Source: Olegusella massiliensis
GTDB lineage: Bacteria; Actinomycetota; Coriobacteriia; Coriobacteriales; Atopobiaceae
NCBI RefSeq assembly: GCF_900078545.1
Contig: NZ_FLLS01000002.1
Coordinates: 124,001 to 188,000 of the forward strand
Direction: 5' to 3'
DNA length: 64,000 nucleotides
The position numbers and the translations under genes were made by a program. Of the stretch, positions 8,721 to 18,558 are shown in pieces (position 1 is the stretch's first letter; each line of letters begins with the position of its first letter). Below the pieces are notes generated by a model that saw only the letters and a list, made by a program, of their open reading frames with translations, was not told where the DNA came from and searched no databases.

Positions 8721-9836
8721 GTGAGCAACACTCAGTTTCAGCAATATCAACAGTCAGCTATCGAAGACGCTTCAGGTATCAACTTAGAAGAGCTGCGTAA
8801 GCTTTCGCCCATTGCCTGTGTTGATCAGTTAGAACGTGCGGCAGCAACAGGCGATGTTGCGCGCATTTCAAATCTATATAGCGCGTTAGGCACAATCACC
8901 GGTGATACACATCCTTTTATCTATGAGAGTTGGGCGCTTGTATTGGCGCTGCGCTATGCGCAAGTCGAGGCGGCGCGTGAGTTACTTACTCGTGAAGTAG
9001 ACTTGCTTGCCTCTCCCCGCCACCCCCATTGGGCTGGGGTTTTGTTGCACTCCGATGAGGCACTTACCCGTTTTGCTCTCACGCGGCGTAGTGTAACTTT
9101 TTTGCTCAATCCTATGGACCCTACTGTTGCTACCGAAGTTTTTCGTCCCTCCCATGATCATGAGCAGCTATGCGGTGCACCATACGAAACAAATTTTGAT
9201 ATTGCGCGTTGCTGCGCAACTGTACTTACCCTTGCCCAAGAAGCGAGGTTTTCCGCAACGGTATTTTGCGATTTATTTCGTGCATCATTGGTCCGCGCCT
9301 GGCATGCTTTGCGCCATGACAAACAAGATCAAGAGATTGCGCGGGAGTGTTTAACGCTCTGTCATCACCTACTTGAATTGCATCGCTTACATCCTTATGA
9401 CCCACATTTTGGTGATGAGCGTCTCCTTGAGCTGATGCGCAAGATGTTTGTCCCCCGAGGCAGCATACGTGTCATGAAATTTATCTGTATGGAGGAACCC
9501 TCTGCGTTTTTTGCGGCACTCGAGGAACTCAGCTGGCTACGTAAAGATTTTGAGCTGGTACAACAACTGGCCCAGGCAATTAATCTTTCTGCTGCAAAAG
9601 ATGCTCGTGAAAAGCAAATCGCCTATTTGCTTGAAGTGCTCGCGTCAGCAGGCGATATGGATCAGGTCAAACGCTGGTCAAGTTTAGCTCAAGTCGGCAT
9701 AAAGGAACTCCGTCGTGCACTCGATGCAGCCTCACGAGCGGGCAAAACAGAACTTGTTGCCTGGCTGCTGAGCGCCATTGCCACAACAGATACAGTAGCT
9801 ACTCCCAATTCCTCATTAAACGACCTTCTCCTATAG
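8721..9836 (+). CDS. Helical-repeat (ankyrin-like) protein of a MoxR/VWA module
   Basis: A 371-aa soluble, mostly helical protein with no catalytic motif that I recognise. Two stretches resemble ankyrin repeats: LERAAATGDVARISNLYSAL near residue 36, and LRRALDAASRAGKTELVAWL near residue 333. The middle is Leu/Arg/His-rich helix. It starts at GTG 8721 with GAGGGG upstream. It is followed after 91 bp by the metallopeptidase/VWA gene and then the AAA+ ATPase, all in the same direction, so it is likely the substrate-binding or adaptor subunit of that module. The function is inferred only from context. Confidence 0.6.
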   Translation: MSNTQFQQYQQSAIEDASGINLEELRKLSPIACVDQLERAAATGDVARISNLYSALGTITGDTHPFIYESWALVLALRYAQVEAARELLTREVDLLASPRHPHWAGVLLHSDEALTRFALTRRSVTFLLNPMDPTVATEVFRPSHDHEQLCGAPYETNFDIARCCATVLTLAQEARFSATVFCDLFRASLVRAWHALRHDKQDQEIARECLTLCHHLLELHRLHPYDPHFGDERLLELMRKMFVPRGSIRVMKFICMEEPSAFFAALEELSWLRKDFELVQQLAQAINLSAAKDAREKQIAYLLEVLASAGDMDQVKRWSSLAQVGIKELRRALDAASRAGKTELVAWLLSAIATTDTVATPNSSLNDLLL

Positions 9837-9927
9837 TCGACCGAGGCGCGAAAGACTATTGATTCTGTTGCTTACTGTGAGACGATGGATACATAAAATA
9901 TTCTAAGTACTTACAAGGAGGTGAGCG

Positions 9928-11538
9928 ATGAGTGGCATCTTGATACCTCAAGGGATAGATGACAAACAAAATGCAGAGCATACGGCTCTCGCACACAAAG
10001 TACTAGAACTTACTCGCAGCCAAATCATCGCCACAGCACCTTTTTTGGCTTCAGCAACAGGGGTATTGCGACCACAAATACAGCAACTTCCCTGTGCGAT
10101 GGCAACTGACGGTACAACGCTATGGGCAAACCCCGAAATTCTGTTGGGCAATTTTGCGCGGACGCGCAAATTGCCCACACACGAATATGCACACACTCTG
10201 CTGCATTGCATTTTGCTCCATCCTTTTGTGGGCGAGATTGAGCATGCGCTCTGGGATGTAGCGGCGGATATGGTCTGCTGGGCACTTTGTGAAGAGATTT
10301 TTAACAAGACGGGCATCATACCCAAAACAACCACTGAACTTCCCACCAGTTATAGTCAAGCTGAGCGCGATCCATCTGAGAGCGAGCGTCTTGAAATTCT
10401 CCGACTTGTAGCATCGGAACTTAACGGTCCACTCACAACAGAGCGGATTTATCATCTTTTTGCTCGTGGACAACACAAAGAAAAAATTGCGCACTGGTCT
10501 CGACTTTTTTTGGTAGATAGTCATCAAGCATGGCACTCGTCAGAGCAAAGCTCTTCGCAATCTCCAAATAACAAGCAATCCAACAGCAAGCCCACAGAAG
10601 ATGAGGGTACATCGTCTGAGATTGCCCAACAGAGCGAGCAAAGTTCGAGTGTCGCCGATAGCAGCTCCCATGACTCCAGCGATGAGCATATCTCAGGCCA
10701 GCTCCAATCAAGCGAGATGCTCAACGAACTTTCCTCTGAAGCTGAAAAAACATGGGAGCACATCGCCCAGCAAATGCGGGTTGATCTCGAAACACTTTCC
10801 CGCAATCAAGGTACTTCTTTGCAAACTCTTATGGGATCTCTTGAAGTTTCTCACCACAAACAGCGCGACTACCGTGAATTTCTCCGTCAATTTGCCGTTG
10901 AAAGTGAAGACTTACGTCTCTCTGAAGATGAGTTTGATTACGTTTTTTATACTTATGGACTTGAGCTCTACAACGACATGCCTCTGATAGAACCTCTGGA
11001 ATATCGCCAAGAACATCGTGTTCGTGACTTTGCAATTGTTATTGACACGTCTAGTTCAGTTACCAAAAAAGTTGTGCAAGATTTCATCGATGCCACATAC
11101 GATGTACTCACTACCGAAGGCGGCTTTTTTGAGCGGGCCTGTATCCATATTATTCAGGCAGACACCCGCGTTCAATCTGACGTTCGTATCAACAATGCAG
11201 CTGACCTTGCACGTTGGCGCAATCATATAGAGCTGCGCGGACTAGGCGGTACCGACTTTCGTCCCGCCGTTCGCTATGTGCAACAACTTTGGCAGGAAGG
11301 TGAATTTACCAACCTGCGAGGCTTAGTTTATTTCACCGATGGCTGGGGTATTTATCCCCGTCAAGCACCGCCATTCAAATGTGCATTTGTCTTTTACGAT
11401 GAAGACCATCGACCAGAAATTGTCCCTGCCTGGGCAGAGCAACTAGTACTTCATCCAGGCGAATTCGAATCTTTATCTGTCTATGGCAAACGCAAAAACA
11501 GGCAAGTCACACACACCGCTCAAGGAGGAACGCGATGA
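9928..11538 (+). CDS. Putative metallopeptidase-like/VWA-domain protein (DUF2201 type)
   Basis: A 536-aa cytoplasmic protein of the COG3864-like family. The N-terminal region has a zinc-peptidase-like motif THEYAHTLLHCI (HExxH, about residues 88-92) with the further helix WDVAADMVCWAL. A Ser/Gln/Glu-rich low-complexity linker follows (about residues 200-270). The C-terminal VWA-like domain has MIDAS-type residues in VIDTSSSVTKK, GLGGTDFRPA and FTDGWG. Such proteins pair with MoxR AAA+ ATPases, which remodel or metal-load client proteins. The gene ends in an ATGA overlap with the ATPase. An AAGGAGG lies before the next start, so the two are translationally coupled. Peptidase activity is unproven for the family. 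Confidence 0.8.
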   Translation: MSGILIPQGIDDKQNAEHTALAHKVLELTRSQIIATAPFLASATGVLRPQIQQLPCAMATDGTTLWANPEILLGNFARTRKLPTHEYAHTLLHCILLHPFVGEIEHALWDVAADMVCWALCEEIFNKTGIIPKTTTELPTSYSQAERDPSESERLEILRLVASELNGPLTTERIYHLFARGQHKEKIAHWSRLFLVDSHQAWHSSEQSSSQSPNNKQSNSKPTEDEGTSSEIAQQSEQSSSVADSSSHDSSDEHISGQLQSSEMLNELSSEAEKTWEHIAQQMRVDLETLSRNQGTSLQTLMGSLEVSHHKQRDYREFLRQFAVESEDLRLSEDEFDYVFYTYGLELYNDMPLIEPLEYRQEHRVRDFAIVIDTSSSVTKKVVQDFIDATYDVLTTEGGFFERACIHIIQADTRVQSDVRINNAADLARWRNHIELRGLGGTDFRPAVRYVQQLWQEGEFTNLRGLVYFTDGWGIYPRQAPPFKCAFVFYDEDHRPEIVPAWAEQLVLHPGEFESLSVYGKRKNRQVTHTAQGGTR

Positions 11539-13073
11539 ATATACTCGAAGCAAGCAAACAAATCGAAGGGGCAGTACGGGCCTATCTAAGCCAAGACGAA
11601 CATGGCATGTGGCGCATTCCACCTCAGATGCAGCGCCCTATCATCCTGATGGGTCCTCCAGGCATCGGCAAAACCGCCATCGTCGCGCAAATTGCAGATC
11701 GTCTAGATATCAACTTTGTAAGCTATTCCATTACCCACCACACGCGCCAGAGTGCACTTGGCCTTCCTTATATCGCAAGCTCCAACTTTGGAGGCAAAGA
11801 GTTCCGTGTTTCTCGCTACACGATGAGCGAGATTATTGCAGCAGTTTTCGACGCAATTGAGGACACAGGTGAGTCCCAAGGCATTCTCTTCCTTGATGAG
11901 ATTAACTGTGCAAGCGAAACCTTAGCCCCTGCTATGCTGCAGTTTTTGCAGTACAAAACCTTTGGACAGCATCGCTTGCCCGATGGTTGGGCCATTGTAT
12001 GCGCAGGCAACCCACCCGAATACAATCGCGCTGCTCGCCCCTTTGATCCTGCAATGATGGACCGTCTCAAAAAAATTGATGTAGAACCCGACCTTGATAT
12101 ATGGCTGGATTATGCCCGCATCCACGGTATTCACCCAGCTATTACCAGCTACCTTGAGGGCAAGCCAACAAACTTCTACCGCGTCCGCCCCTCGGGCACC
12201 GATGCCCGCATCGTAACGGCACGCGGCTGGGAAGATCTCTCACGTATGATGCAAGCTTATTCCCACGAGGATCTGCAAGTTGACAGCGAGCTCATTTCGC
12301 AGTACTTGCAGGATCGCGAGGTTGCAGAAGACTTCAACCTCTATTTTGAGCTCTTTGCCAAATACGAGGATGACTATAAAGTTGCTGATATTTTGTCAGG
12401 CAAGCTTGATGAAAAAATCTACACTCGAGCGCGAGATGCAGCCTTTGACGAACGTGTTGCGGTGGTCAATCTACTGCTGGCAGCTATCACCGCAGAGCTC
12501 CACGAGACAGACGCCACCGAACTTGCGCTCCATGCTCTACGTGAGGACGTTATAAGCTGGCAGAGCAGCTGCACCGAGTCAACCGAAGCTCAGCCACTTG
12601 CACTGCTTGACGAAATTCTCAATAAGCTTCGTCACCGCTACGAAGATGGACGCTCTCGGGGTAGTCATGGCCAACGCCAACTTGTCTTTCTACATCATCT
12701 TGAGTTGCTCGAACAGCTACGTGAGCAAGTTGCTCGTAGGGTGATGGCAGGCGCTGACAAGCAAATCTGTCTTGATAGCGCAAAATCTTGCTTTAACGAA
12801 GCAGTACATACAACTGCAGCTATGTGCAACGAAACCGCGCTTCGTTTGGATCGTGCCCTCGCTTTTCTTGAGAGAGCTTTTGGTGACGGTCAGGAAATGA
12901 TTGTTTTTTGCTCCCACCTTGCGTGCGATACCACCGCAATGCACTTTGTGTCGGCACATGGACCTGTAAGTTTTGCCACACATGCAAAGTCACTCATGCT
13001 AGAAGAGCGAGGATTAGAGCTTCTAGGTGAGGTGGATGCAGCACTAAAAACAACAAGCCCTAGCGAGCAATAG
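11535..13073 (+). CDS. MoxR-like AAA+ ATPase
   Basis: A 512-aa AAA+ ATPase with Walker A GPPGIGKTAI (about residues 38-47), Walker B GILFLDEINCAS, and sensor-1 IVCAGNPPEYN; these lie in the first 200 residues as in MoxR proteins. The remaining 300 residues are helical and have no motif known to me. MoxR ATPases act as chaperones with VWA-domain partners, and the preceding gene supplies such a partner through a 4-base ATGA overlap. Its last 14 bases overlap the end of the convergent HAD gene. Confidence 0.85.
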   Translation: MNILEASKQIEGAVRAYLSQDEHGMWRIPPQMQRPIILMGPPGIGKTAIVAQIADRLDINFVSYSITHHTRQSALGLPYIASSNFGGKEFRVSRYTMSEIIAAVFDAIEDTGESQGILFLDEINCASETLAPAMLQFLQYKTFGQHRLPDGWAIVCAGNPPEYNRAARPFDPAMMDRLKKIDVEPDLDIWLDYARIHGIHPAITSYLEGKPTNFYRVRPSGTDARIVTARGWEDLSRMMQAYSHEDLQVDSELISQYLQDREVAEDFNLYFELFAKYEDDYKVADILSGKLDEKIYTRARDAAFDERVAVVNLLLAAITAELHETDATELALHALREDVISWQSSCTESTEAQPLALLDEILNKLRHRYEDGRSRGSHGQRQLVFLHHLELLEQLREQVARRVMAGADKQICLDSAKSCFNEAVHTTAAMCNETALRLDRALAFLERAFGDGQEMIVFCSHLACDTTAMHFVSAHGPVSFATHAKSLMLEERGLELLGEVDAALKTTSPSEQ

Positions 13074-13902
13074 CAGGAAGCTGACCCCCACTAGCAGCAA
13101 TCTCTTCCATAATCTGAGCCGGAGCGTCATCAGATGCATCTCCGATGATCCAGCGTCCCAACTTGCGTGCAGCGTCCGAGCAGTTTGACACCACAAAAGT
13201 TTGCGTGAGACGCTCAAGCATCGTGACGTCATTATCTGCATCACCAAAAAAGACAACTTCATCAAGGCTTAGCCCTAGATAGTCAATCAACGCCACCGCT
13301 CCATCAGCCTTGGAAAGCCCTCGAGGCAGCACATCAAAAACATGGGGGGACGGACAAACGAAATCAAACTCAGGAACAATATCTCGCATTTTTTGCGCTG
13401 CTTGCTCAACGCTACCTAAGGAGTCCCCAAAAAGAATGCTCATCGTATAAATAGGCTGGTCAGGAAGCTCATCAATAATTGCAATATCGGGAGACACCAA
13501 CGTGTCATCTACCATGCTCAAAATTTTTGCACGAGTAGTCTCGACCGCAGAAAACGTACTATTTCCCCTCTCATCGGGAGTACAGATAAAGCCAAAGCAA
13601 TCATCCACATCTCGCAGAGCTTCGACCAAACGATTCATCAGCTTGGGATCCATTGGCTGAGAATAGATTGTCTCACCCTGATAACGCACCATCTTGCCAT
13701 TGGCAAAAACGCCCGTCTGATAACAATCGGCATCATTGCGAAAATACGAGGCAAGATCAAAAGACAAGCGCCCCGTCGCAGGTCCAAAGGCAATTCCTGC
13801 ATCAAGCAGCTTGTGAGCTGCAGCAATCGTGCGATCAGAAACGCTCATCTTACCAAAAGGCACAACGGTGCCATCCATATCGGTCAATACGAGCTTAATC
13901 AT
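13060..13902 (-). CDS. HAD-superfamily (Cof-type) phosphatase
   Basis: A 280-aa member of the Cof/HAD-IIB family, magnesium-dependent phosphatases usually acting on sugar phosphates or small metabolites. Motif I is LTDMDGTVVPFG (residues 5-16), motif II lies near ATGRLS, the Lys is in GLSKADG, and motif IV is FFGDADNDVTMLE. I chose ATG 13902 rather than the TTG 15 bases upstream because an AGGGGG lies 5 bases before it and the family starts right at motif I. The gene's 3' end overlaps the convergent MoxR gene by 14 bp. Confidence 0.9.
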   Translation of the reverse strand: MIKLVLTDMDGTVVPFGKMSVSDRTIAAAHKLLDAGIAFGPATGRLSFDLASYFRNDADCYQTGVFANGKMVRYQGETIYSQPMDPKLMNRLVEALRDVDDCFGFICTPDERGNSTFSAVETTRAKILSMVDDTLVSPDIAIIDELPDQPIYTMSILFGDSLGSVEQAAQKMRDIVPEFDFVCPSPHVFDVLPRGLSKADGAVALIDYLGLSLDEVVFFGDADNDVTMLERLTQTFVVSNCSDAARKLGRWIIGDASDDAPAQIMEEIAASGGQLPAIAR

Positions 13903-13950
13903 GCTATCCCCCTGCAAAATGAGTACGCTACGGCATGTACTAATGCGTTC

Positions 13951-16900
13951 TTAGTCCACACTTTTGAGACTTTCAACCATATCCACACGATCCAGCTTGC
14001 GGCGCATCATCATAAGAACCGCAGCTGCAAAGAGCAGCGTCAGACCAAATGCAAAGCCGTAACTGGCCGGATGTATGAGGCGGCCAAACATCACATAGTC
14101 AACCTCGGCCGCAGTTACTACAAATCGCTCGAGGAAGGTGCCCAATATGAGGCCTACAATATCGCCAATAATCACAAGCATACCAATCTCGCGGAAGATA
14201 TAGGCATCAACCTCGCGACGAGTAAAACCTAAAACCTTGAGTGAAGCAATCTCACGTTTACGCTCCTCAATATTAATGTTGGTCAGGTTGTAAAGCACAA
14301 TAAATGCCAGCGCTGCTGCCGAAACAATCAGCACGACAACAACCTTATCAACAACCGAGAGCATCGAGCGATAGGTGTTAATAGTCTCATCCACATATTC
14401 AACGGTCGCGACACCAGTCAAATCATGCAGACCGGCAGAAAGTTTTCCTTTGTTAGTATCAGCAGCACGAGAAAAGAATATCGTAGAAAAGACTGGATTG
14501 GCAGCATCCTTGCCATCTGTCAGCGCGCCGCCAATTTTTGACCAGCTCGCACGACCCACGTATACCAGATTGCCTACGTAGTTTTCCGCAATACCCGTAA
14601 CACGCAGACGCTGAGGTTCTCCTACCGCACTACCGATAGCGTCCTGCTTGTATAACTCAATCTCATCTCCCACTGAAACGCCTAATAAATTTGCGGCTTT
14701 TTCAGTAACAAAAACTGAATCATCGCTGAAGTCTAAGTTATGTCCTGACAAGCGATCCTGGAAGCTAATTGCCTTGTCAAACTCCTTGGCATCCTGCGGA
14801 ATTATGACTTGCGTGCGCAGATGTTTGTTCCCATAAAAAGCAGAGCTCGCCTGTAGGTTTTCTTGGCGAGCACGTACCAGATGGCTCGCATCCGTTGAGT
14901 TTAAAAGATAGCTTGCTACTGCATCTACGTTGGCCGTCGTCGAACTGTCATTAAGACCGACTGTCGTGTCATAGTGCACCACAGGCCCAAATTGTCGATC
15001 GATAATATCCCAGATTGAATCATGAAGGCCAAAGCCCACCAGCAGCAAAGCCGTACAACCTGCAATGCCAATCGTTGTCATCAAGAAACGACGCTTATAA
15101 CGAAAGAGATTGCGAAAAGTAACCTTCCATGAGAAGGACAAGTGGCGCCAAATGGGACTTATGCGCTCTAAAAGAATGCGCTTTCCCGCCTTGGGCGCAC
15201 GTGGCAACATCAGCTCTGCAGGCGTAGAGCGCAAGCTGGAGACCACAGCACCCCAAGTTGCAAGCAGGGTCACACCAACACCCAGCCCTCCTGAAAAAAG
15301 CGCAATTACAGGGTCGATAGGCAGGGGAACTTTAAGTTCAGGTACAGCATAAATAATCGAATAAGAGCCCGTGATAACCGAAGGCAAAATTTGAGTCAAA
15401 ACCAAGGTCCCGATTATCGCGCCTGTAATGCTTGCTGCAGCTGCATAGACTAAATACTTACTCGCGATCGTTGCGGTACTAAAGCCCAGCGCCTTATAGG
15501 TGCCAATCTGTATACGATCGTCCTCAACCATGCGTGTCATCGTAGTGAGCGATACAAGAGCAGCTACGAGAAAAAACATGAGAGGAAATACGCGCGCGAT
15601 ATGATCCATACGTTGCGCATCTGCATGATAGGTTGCCGCACCCTCACTCTTTGTACGATTAAGCACATAAAGATCAGGTAGCTCTATCTCATCGATTTTG
15701 CGCTGAGCTTCAGCAAAATCATTTTCGGCATCAGCAAACTTTTTGTCAGCATCAGCACGATTTTGCTCGTATTTTGCTTTACCGTCATAATACTTTGTCC
15801 AAGCATCGTCTAACTTTGTACGAGAGTTACTTAACTGCGTACTTGCGTCATCAATCTTTGCCTGTGCCGCATCAAGTTTTTTATTAGCTTCATCCTTCTG
15901 TGTCGCAAGTTCATCACAACCAGACTGAAGTTTTGATTTGGCGGTCTGTAGCTGATCGATGCCCTCACTAGCAAAAGTCAGCTGACTGCGGGAAGCATCC
16001 AACTGCTGGCGCTGAGTCTCAAGCTGGGAAAGCTTTGCTTCAGGATTATCTCCCAGTTGAGTTGTGAGCGCGTCAAGCTGCGTTTGTAAGCTCTCAAGCT
16101 GAGCTTTTGCGGCGAGGAGCTGTTGTTCCTGCTCGTCTGTCCAAGCCAGACCAAGTTGTAGTTTGGCCTGCTCTAGCTGAGAGACAACAGCTTGTGCCTG
16201 GACAAGAGCGTCTTTTAGTTGAGCAAGACCATCAATGCCTTGCTTCAACTGATCAATTCCTTGATCGAGCTGCCGTATACCAGCATTGAGCTGCTCTAGA
16301 TTGTTTGCAACTATCTCTTTTGCAGAAGACAAATCTTTTGGGGCAGGATCTAGTTTAGAGAGACTCGCTAACAACTCTGTTTCTTTTTTATCGAGCTGCT
16401 TTTTACCCTCATTTAGTTTCTTTTCTGCTTCAGCAAACTGCTTGCGAGCATCGTTGCGTTTACGGCTGAGTTCTGCCGCGCCATCATCACGCTTTTTCTT
16501 GCCCGAGGCATATTCTGTCTCGCCGTCCTCAAGCTTGCTGCGAGAATCAACAAGTTGTTGCCGTGCATCATCGAGCTTTGCTTCCGCATCTGAGCGCTGA
16601 GCATCAAAATCTGCGCGTTTATCATCAAGTTTGGTCTGTGCCTCAAGTATAAGATCCTTCTGGCGAAAACGAGCAAGCTCGCCTTCACGATCCTCCAGGC
16701 GCCCGGCGACCTTAGCAACCACCTTTTCATAGGCAGAAGACTCACTCAGCTGCGCTTCAGCACCTCGCACCCGCACATAGACCTGCGTATAAGGCAAGTC
16801 CTGGGTAAAAGCAACTTCACGGACGTATAGATACTCGTCAAGTTGTCCTGTGCCCAACGTCGTTGAGCCAAAGTTTTTCGTATATGGATAGTCAGAGGCA

Positions 16901-17490
16901 CTTACCGTGCCCACTACCTTGAAGCGCTGCACTGCAAGCATGTCATTCAAATTATCAGTACCGTAGAGCACTTCAACGGTATCTCCCAGCTTGAAATGTC
17001 CTACTGCATCTGCAGAAATCACGCATTCATCCGCGGTTTTGGGCCACCTGCCCTCGCGAAGCATTGGACGATTAAGATAGCGCGCATCCTTGGAAGCTAC
17101 GGTATAACGGCCTGTAAGTTCTGATGCAAGCGCTGCATTCACATCAATTGAGGTAATACGTGCTGCAATTTGTGCATTTCCGATGCTCATCATGACATCG
17201 CAAGACTTGGCAGGCATCGAGACTTCAACGCCTGGGGTCGCATCAATGCGAGCAACATCATCACTTGAAAAGCCCAACGTAGAAACAATACGCAAATCCC
17301 AAAGGCGCGTTCCGTCATACCAACGGTCAGCTGCATCGCGCATGTCGGGACCAGCCATCTGCAAGCCCGCAAAAAAGCCACAGCCCAACGCAACGATACC
17401 CATAATCGCCAAAAAACGTCCCAATGATCCGCGAATTGAGCGAATCACTTCTCGCCTAAAGCTGTGGCTGTTGTGAGGACGTATTGTCAT
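13951..17490 (-). CDS. ABC transporter permease, FtsX/MacB type, with a giant extracytoplasmic coiled coil
   Basis: About 1179 aa. One transmembrane helix near the N terminus (FLAIMGIVALGCGFFAGL) is followed by a MacB-like periplasmic part. A long helical insert then runs from about residue 280 to 620, made almost only of Lys, Glu, Asp, Gln, Ala, Ser and Leu heptads (for example QRSDAEAKLDDARQQLVDSR). Two FtsX permease units follow (starting near VFPLMFFLVAALVSLTTM and VVDKVVVVLIVSAAALAF), with the connecting helix IASLKVLGFTRREVDAY. It is paired with the ATPase gene ending 17 bp upstream, so the likely role is envelope or lipoprotein handling rather than uptake. ATG 17490 has GGGGGCAG 7 bases upstream and is preferred over ATG 17514. 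Confidence 0.85.
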   Translation of the reverse strand: MTIRPHNSHSFRREVIRSIRGSLGRFLAIMGIVALGCGFFAGLQMAGPDMRDAADRWYDGTRLWDLRIVSTLGFSSDDVARIDATPGVEVSMPAKSCDVMMSIGNAQIAARITSIDVNAALASELTGRYTVASKDARYLNRPMLREGRWPKTADECVISADAVGHFKLGDTVEVLYGTDNLNDMLAVQRFKVVGTVSASDYPYTKNFGSTTLGTGQLDEYLYVREVAFTQDLPYTQVYVRVRGAEAQLSESSAYEKVVAKVAGRLEDREGELARFRQKDLILEAQTKLDDKRADFDAQRSDAEAKLDDARQQLVDSRSKLEDGETEYASGKKKRDDGAAELSRKRNDARKQFAEAEKKLNEGKKQLDKKETELLASLSKLDPAPKDLSSAKEIVANNLEQLNAGIRQLDQGIDQLKQGIDGLAQLKDALVQAQAVVSQLEQAKLQLGLAWTDEQEQQLLAAKAQLESLQTQLDALTTQLGDNPEAKLSQLETQRQQLDASRSQLTFASEGIDQLQTAKSKLQSGCDELATQKDEANKKLDAAQAKIDDASTQLSNSRTKLDDAWTKYYDGKAKYEQNRADADKKFADAENDFAEAQRKIDEIELPDLYVLNRTKSEGAATYHADAQRMDHIARVFPLMFFLVAALVSLTTMTRMVEDDRIQIGTYKALGFSTATIASKYLVYAAAASITGAIIGTLVLTQILPSVITGSYSIIYAVPELKVPLPIDPVIALFSGGLGVGVTLLATWGAVVSSLRSTPAELMLPRAPKAGKRILLERISPIWRHLSFSWKVTFRNLFRYKRRFLMTTIGIAGCTALLLVGFGLHDSIWDIIDRQFGPVVHYDTTVGLNDSSTTANVDAVASYLLNSTDASHLVRARQENLQASSAFYGNKHLRTQVIIPQDAKEFDKAISFQDRLSGHNLDFSDDSVFVTEKAANLLGVSVGDEIELYKQDAIGSAVGEPQRLRVTGIAENYVGNLVYVGRASWSKIGGALTDGKDAANPVFSTIFFSRAADTNKGKLSAGLHDLTGVATVEYVDETINTYRSMLSVVDKVVVVLIVSAAALAFIVLYNLTNINIEERKREIASLKVLGFTRREVDAYIFREIGMLVIIGDIVGLILGTFLERFVVTAAEVDYVMFGRLIHPASYGFAFGLTLLFAAAVLMMMRRKLDRVDMVESLKSVD

Positions 17491-17507
17491 AATTGCTGCC
17501 CCCACAC

Positions 17508-18209
17508 TTACCATTCAAGCGACATTGCGTCGACAGGCGCGGCATTGAGCTCAACGCTTTTTGCACGACCCTCACGAACACTGATAACGCGATCAGCAAT
17601 CTGTGTAAAGGCAGAGTTGTGCGTCACGATGGCAACGGTACGTCCACTCTTGCGGCAACTATCCTGCAAAAGCTTAAGTACTTGGTGACCTGTTTGATAA
17701 TCCAAGGCACCCGTCGGTTCATCACAAAGCAACAGCTTGGGATTTTTGGCCAAAGCGCGCGCAATTGCCACACGTTGCTGCTCTCCACCCGATAGTTGGG
17801 CTGGGAAGTTATCTTGGCGATCTGCGAGTCCCACTTCAGCAAGCACCTGCTCTGCTGGCAAGGGATTACGGCAAATCTGACTTGCAAGCTCAACATTTTC
17901 AAGCGCCGTCAAATTTTGCACGAGATTATAAAACTGGAAAACAAAACCAATATCATGACGACGATACTGAGTGAGCTGACGCTCGTTCATAGCCGAAACT
18001 TCGCTACCATCAAGCAAAATTGTGCCTGATGTGCAAGAATCCATGCCGCCGAGCATATTAAGCACAGTTGTCTTGCCCGCACCCGATGGGCCTACGATAA
18101 CGCAGAGTTCACCTTCTTCAATTTCAAAATTCATGCCATCGACGGCACGAACTTCGACCGAACCCATCTGATATATTTTGCGCACGTCACAAAATTTGAC
18201 GAAAGCCAT
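17508..18209 (-). CDS. ABC transporter ATP-binding protein (LolD/MacB type)
   Basis: A 233-aa ATPase with Walker [11 protein letters not shown]-loop [14 protein letters not shown], signature [15 protein letters not shown], Walker [13 protein letters not shown] and the switch His in IVTHNSA. The QFYNL element is typical of the LolD/MacB/FtsE group, which powers FtsX-type permeases. The permease gene starts 17 bp later. I chose ATG 18209 (AAAGGA upstream, family start [12 protein letters not shown]) because an in-frame start at 18278 would overlap the preceding small gene. Confidence 0.92.
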   Translation of the reverse strand: MAFVKFCDVRKIYQMGSVEVRAVDGMNFEIEEGELCVIVGPSGAGKTTVLNMLGGMDSCTSGTILLDGSEVSAMNERQLTQYRRHDIGFVFQFYNLVQNLTALENVELASQICRNPLPAEQVLAEVGLADRQDNFPAQLSGGEQQRVAIARALAKNPKLLLCDEPTGALDYQTGHQVLKLLQDSCRKSGRTVAIVTHNSAFTQIADRVISVREGRAKSVELNAAPVDAMSLEW

Positions 18210-18228
18210 CGTTGTCAATCCTTTAAGT

Positions 18229-18492
18229 CTAATGGCGCTGTTCTCTTTCGTTATCGCCAGCCAAATGCTTTGCATCACGCTGACGCTCCACGCCCAAATA
18301 AGTCAAAGCAACACCTACCAAAAGCAATGCAACGTAGCATACCGTTGCAATAAATCCCGGTGCAAGCGACTGGTCAGCACCAAGCCTCCAAGCCGCCAAA
18401 CAAATCAACACGATGCCAAGCAGAGCTTCGAGAATCGCAGGTACACTCGCTCCGCGTGTGGTCCGTATAGGTGAGTAGTTCTTTTTAGCCAA
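18229..18492 (-). CDS. Small membrane protein, two predicted transmembrane helices
   Basis: An 87-aa protein with a short charged N terminus (MAKKNYSPIRTTRG), two hydrophobic helices (about 18-36 and 46-65, LLGIVLICLAAWRL and YVALLLVGVALTYLG) and a charged tail ending in EREQRH. I do not recognise a family. It lies 19 bp before the ABC ATPase in the same direction and is probably co-transcribed with it. It could be an accessory subunit, but nothing in the sequence shows this. Confidence 0.6.
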   Translation of the reverse strand: MAKKNYSPIRTTRGASVPAILEALLGIVLICLAAWRLGADQSLAPGFIATVCYVALLLVGVALTYLGVERQRDAKHLAGDNEREQRH

Positions 18493-18558
18493 AATGTCCT
18501 GCTTCCTATAAAAACGAGCTATCTACCACACAGCTGACAGGCTCGAATCAATCCGTCT

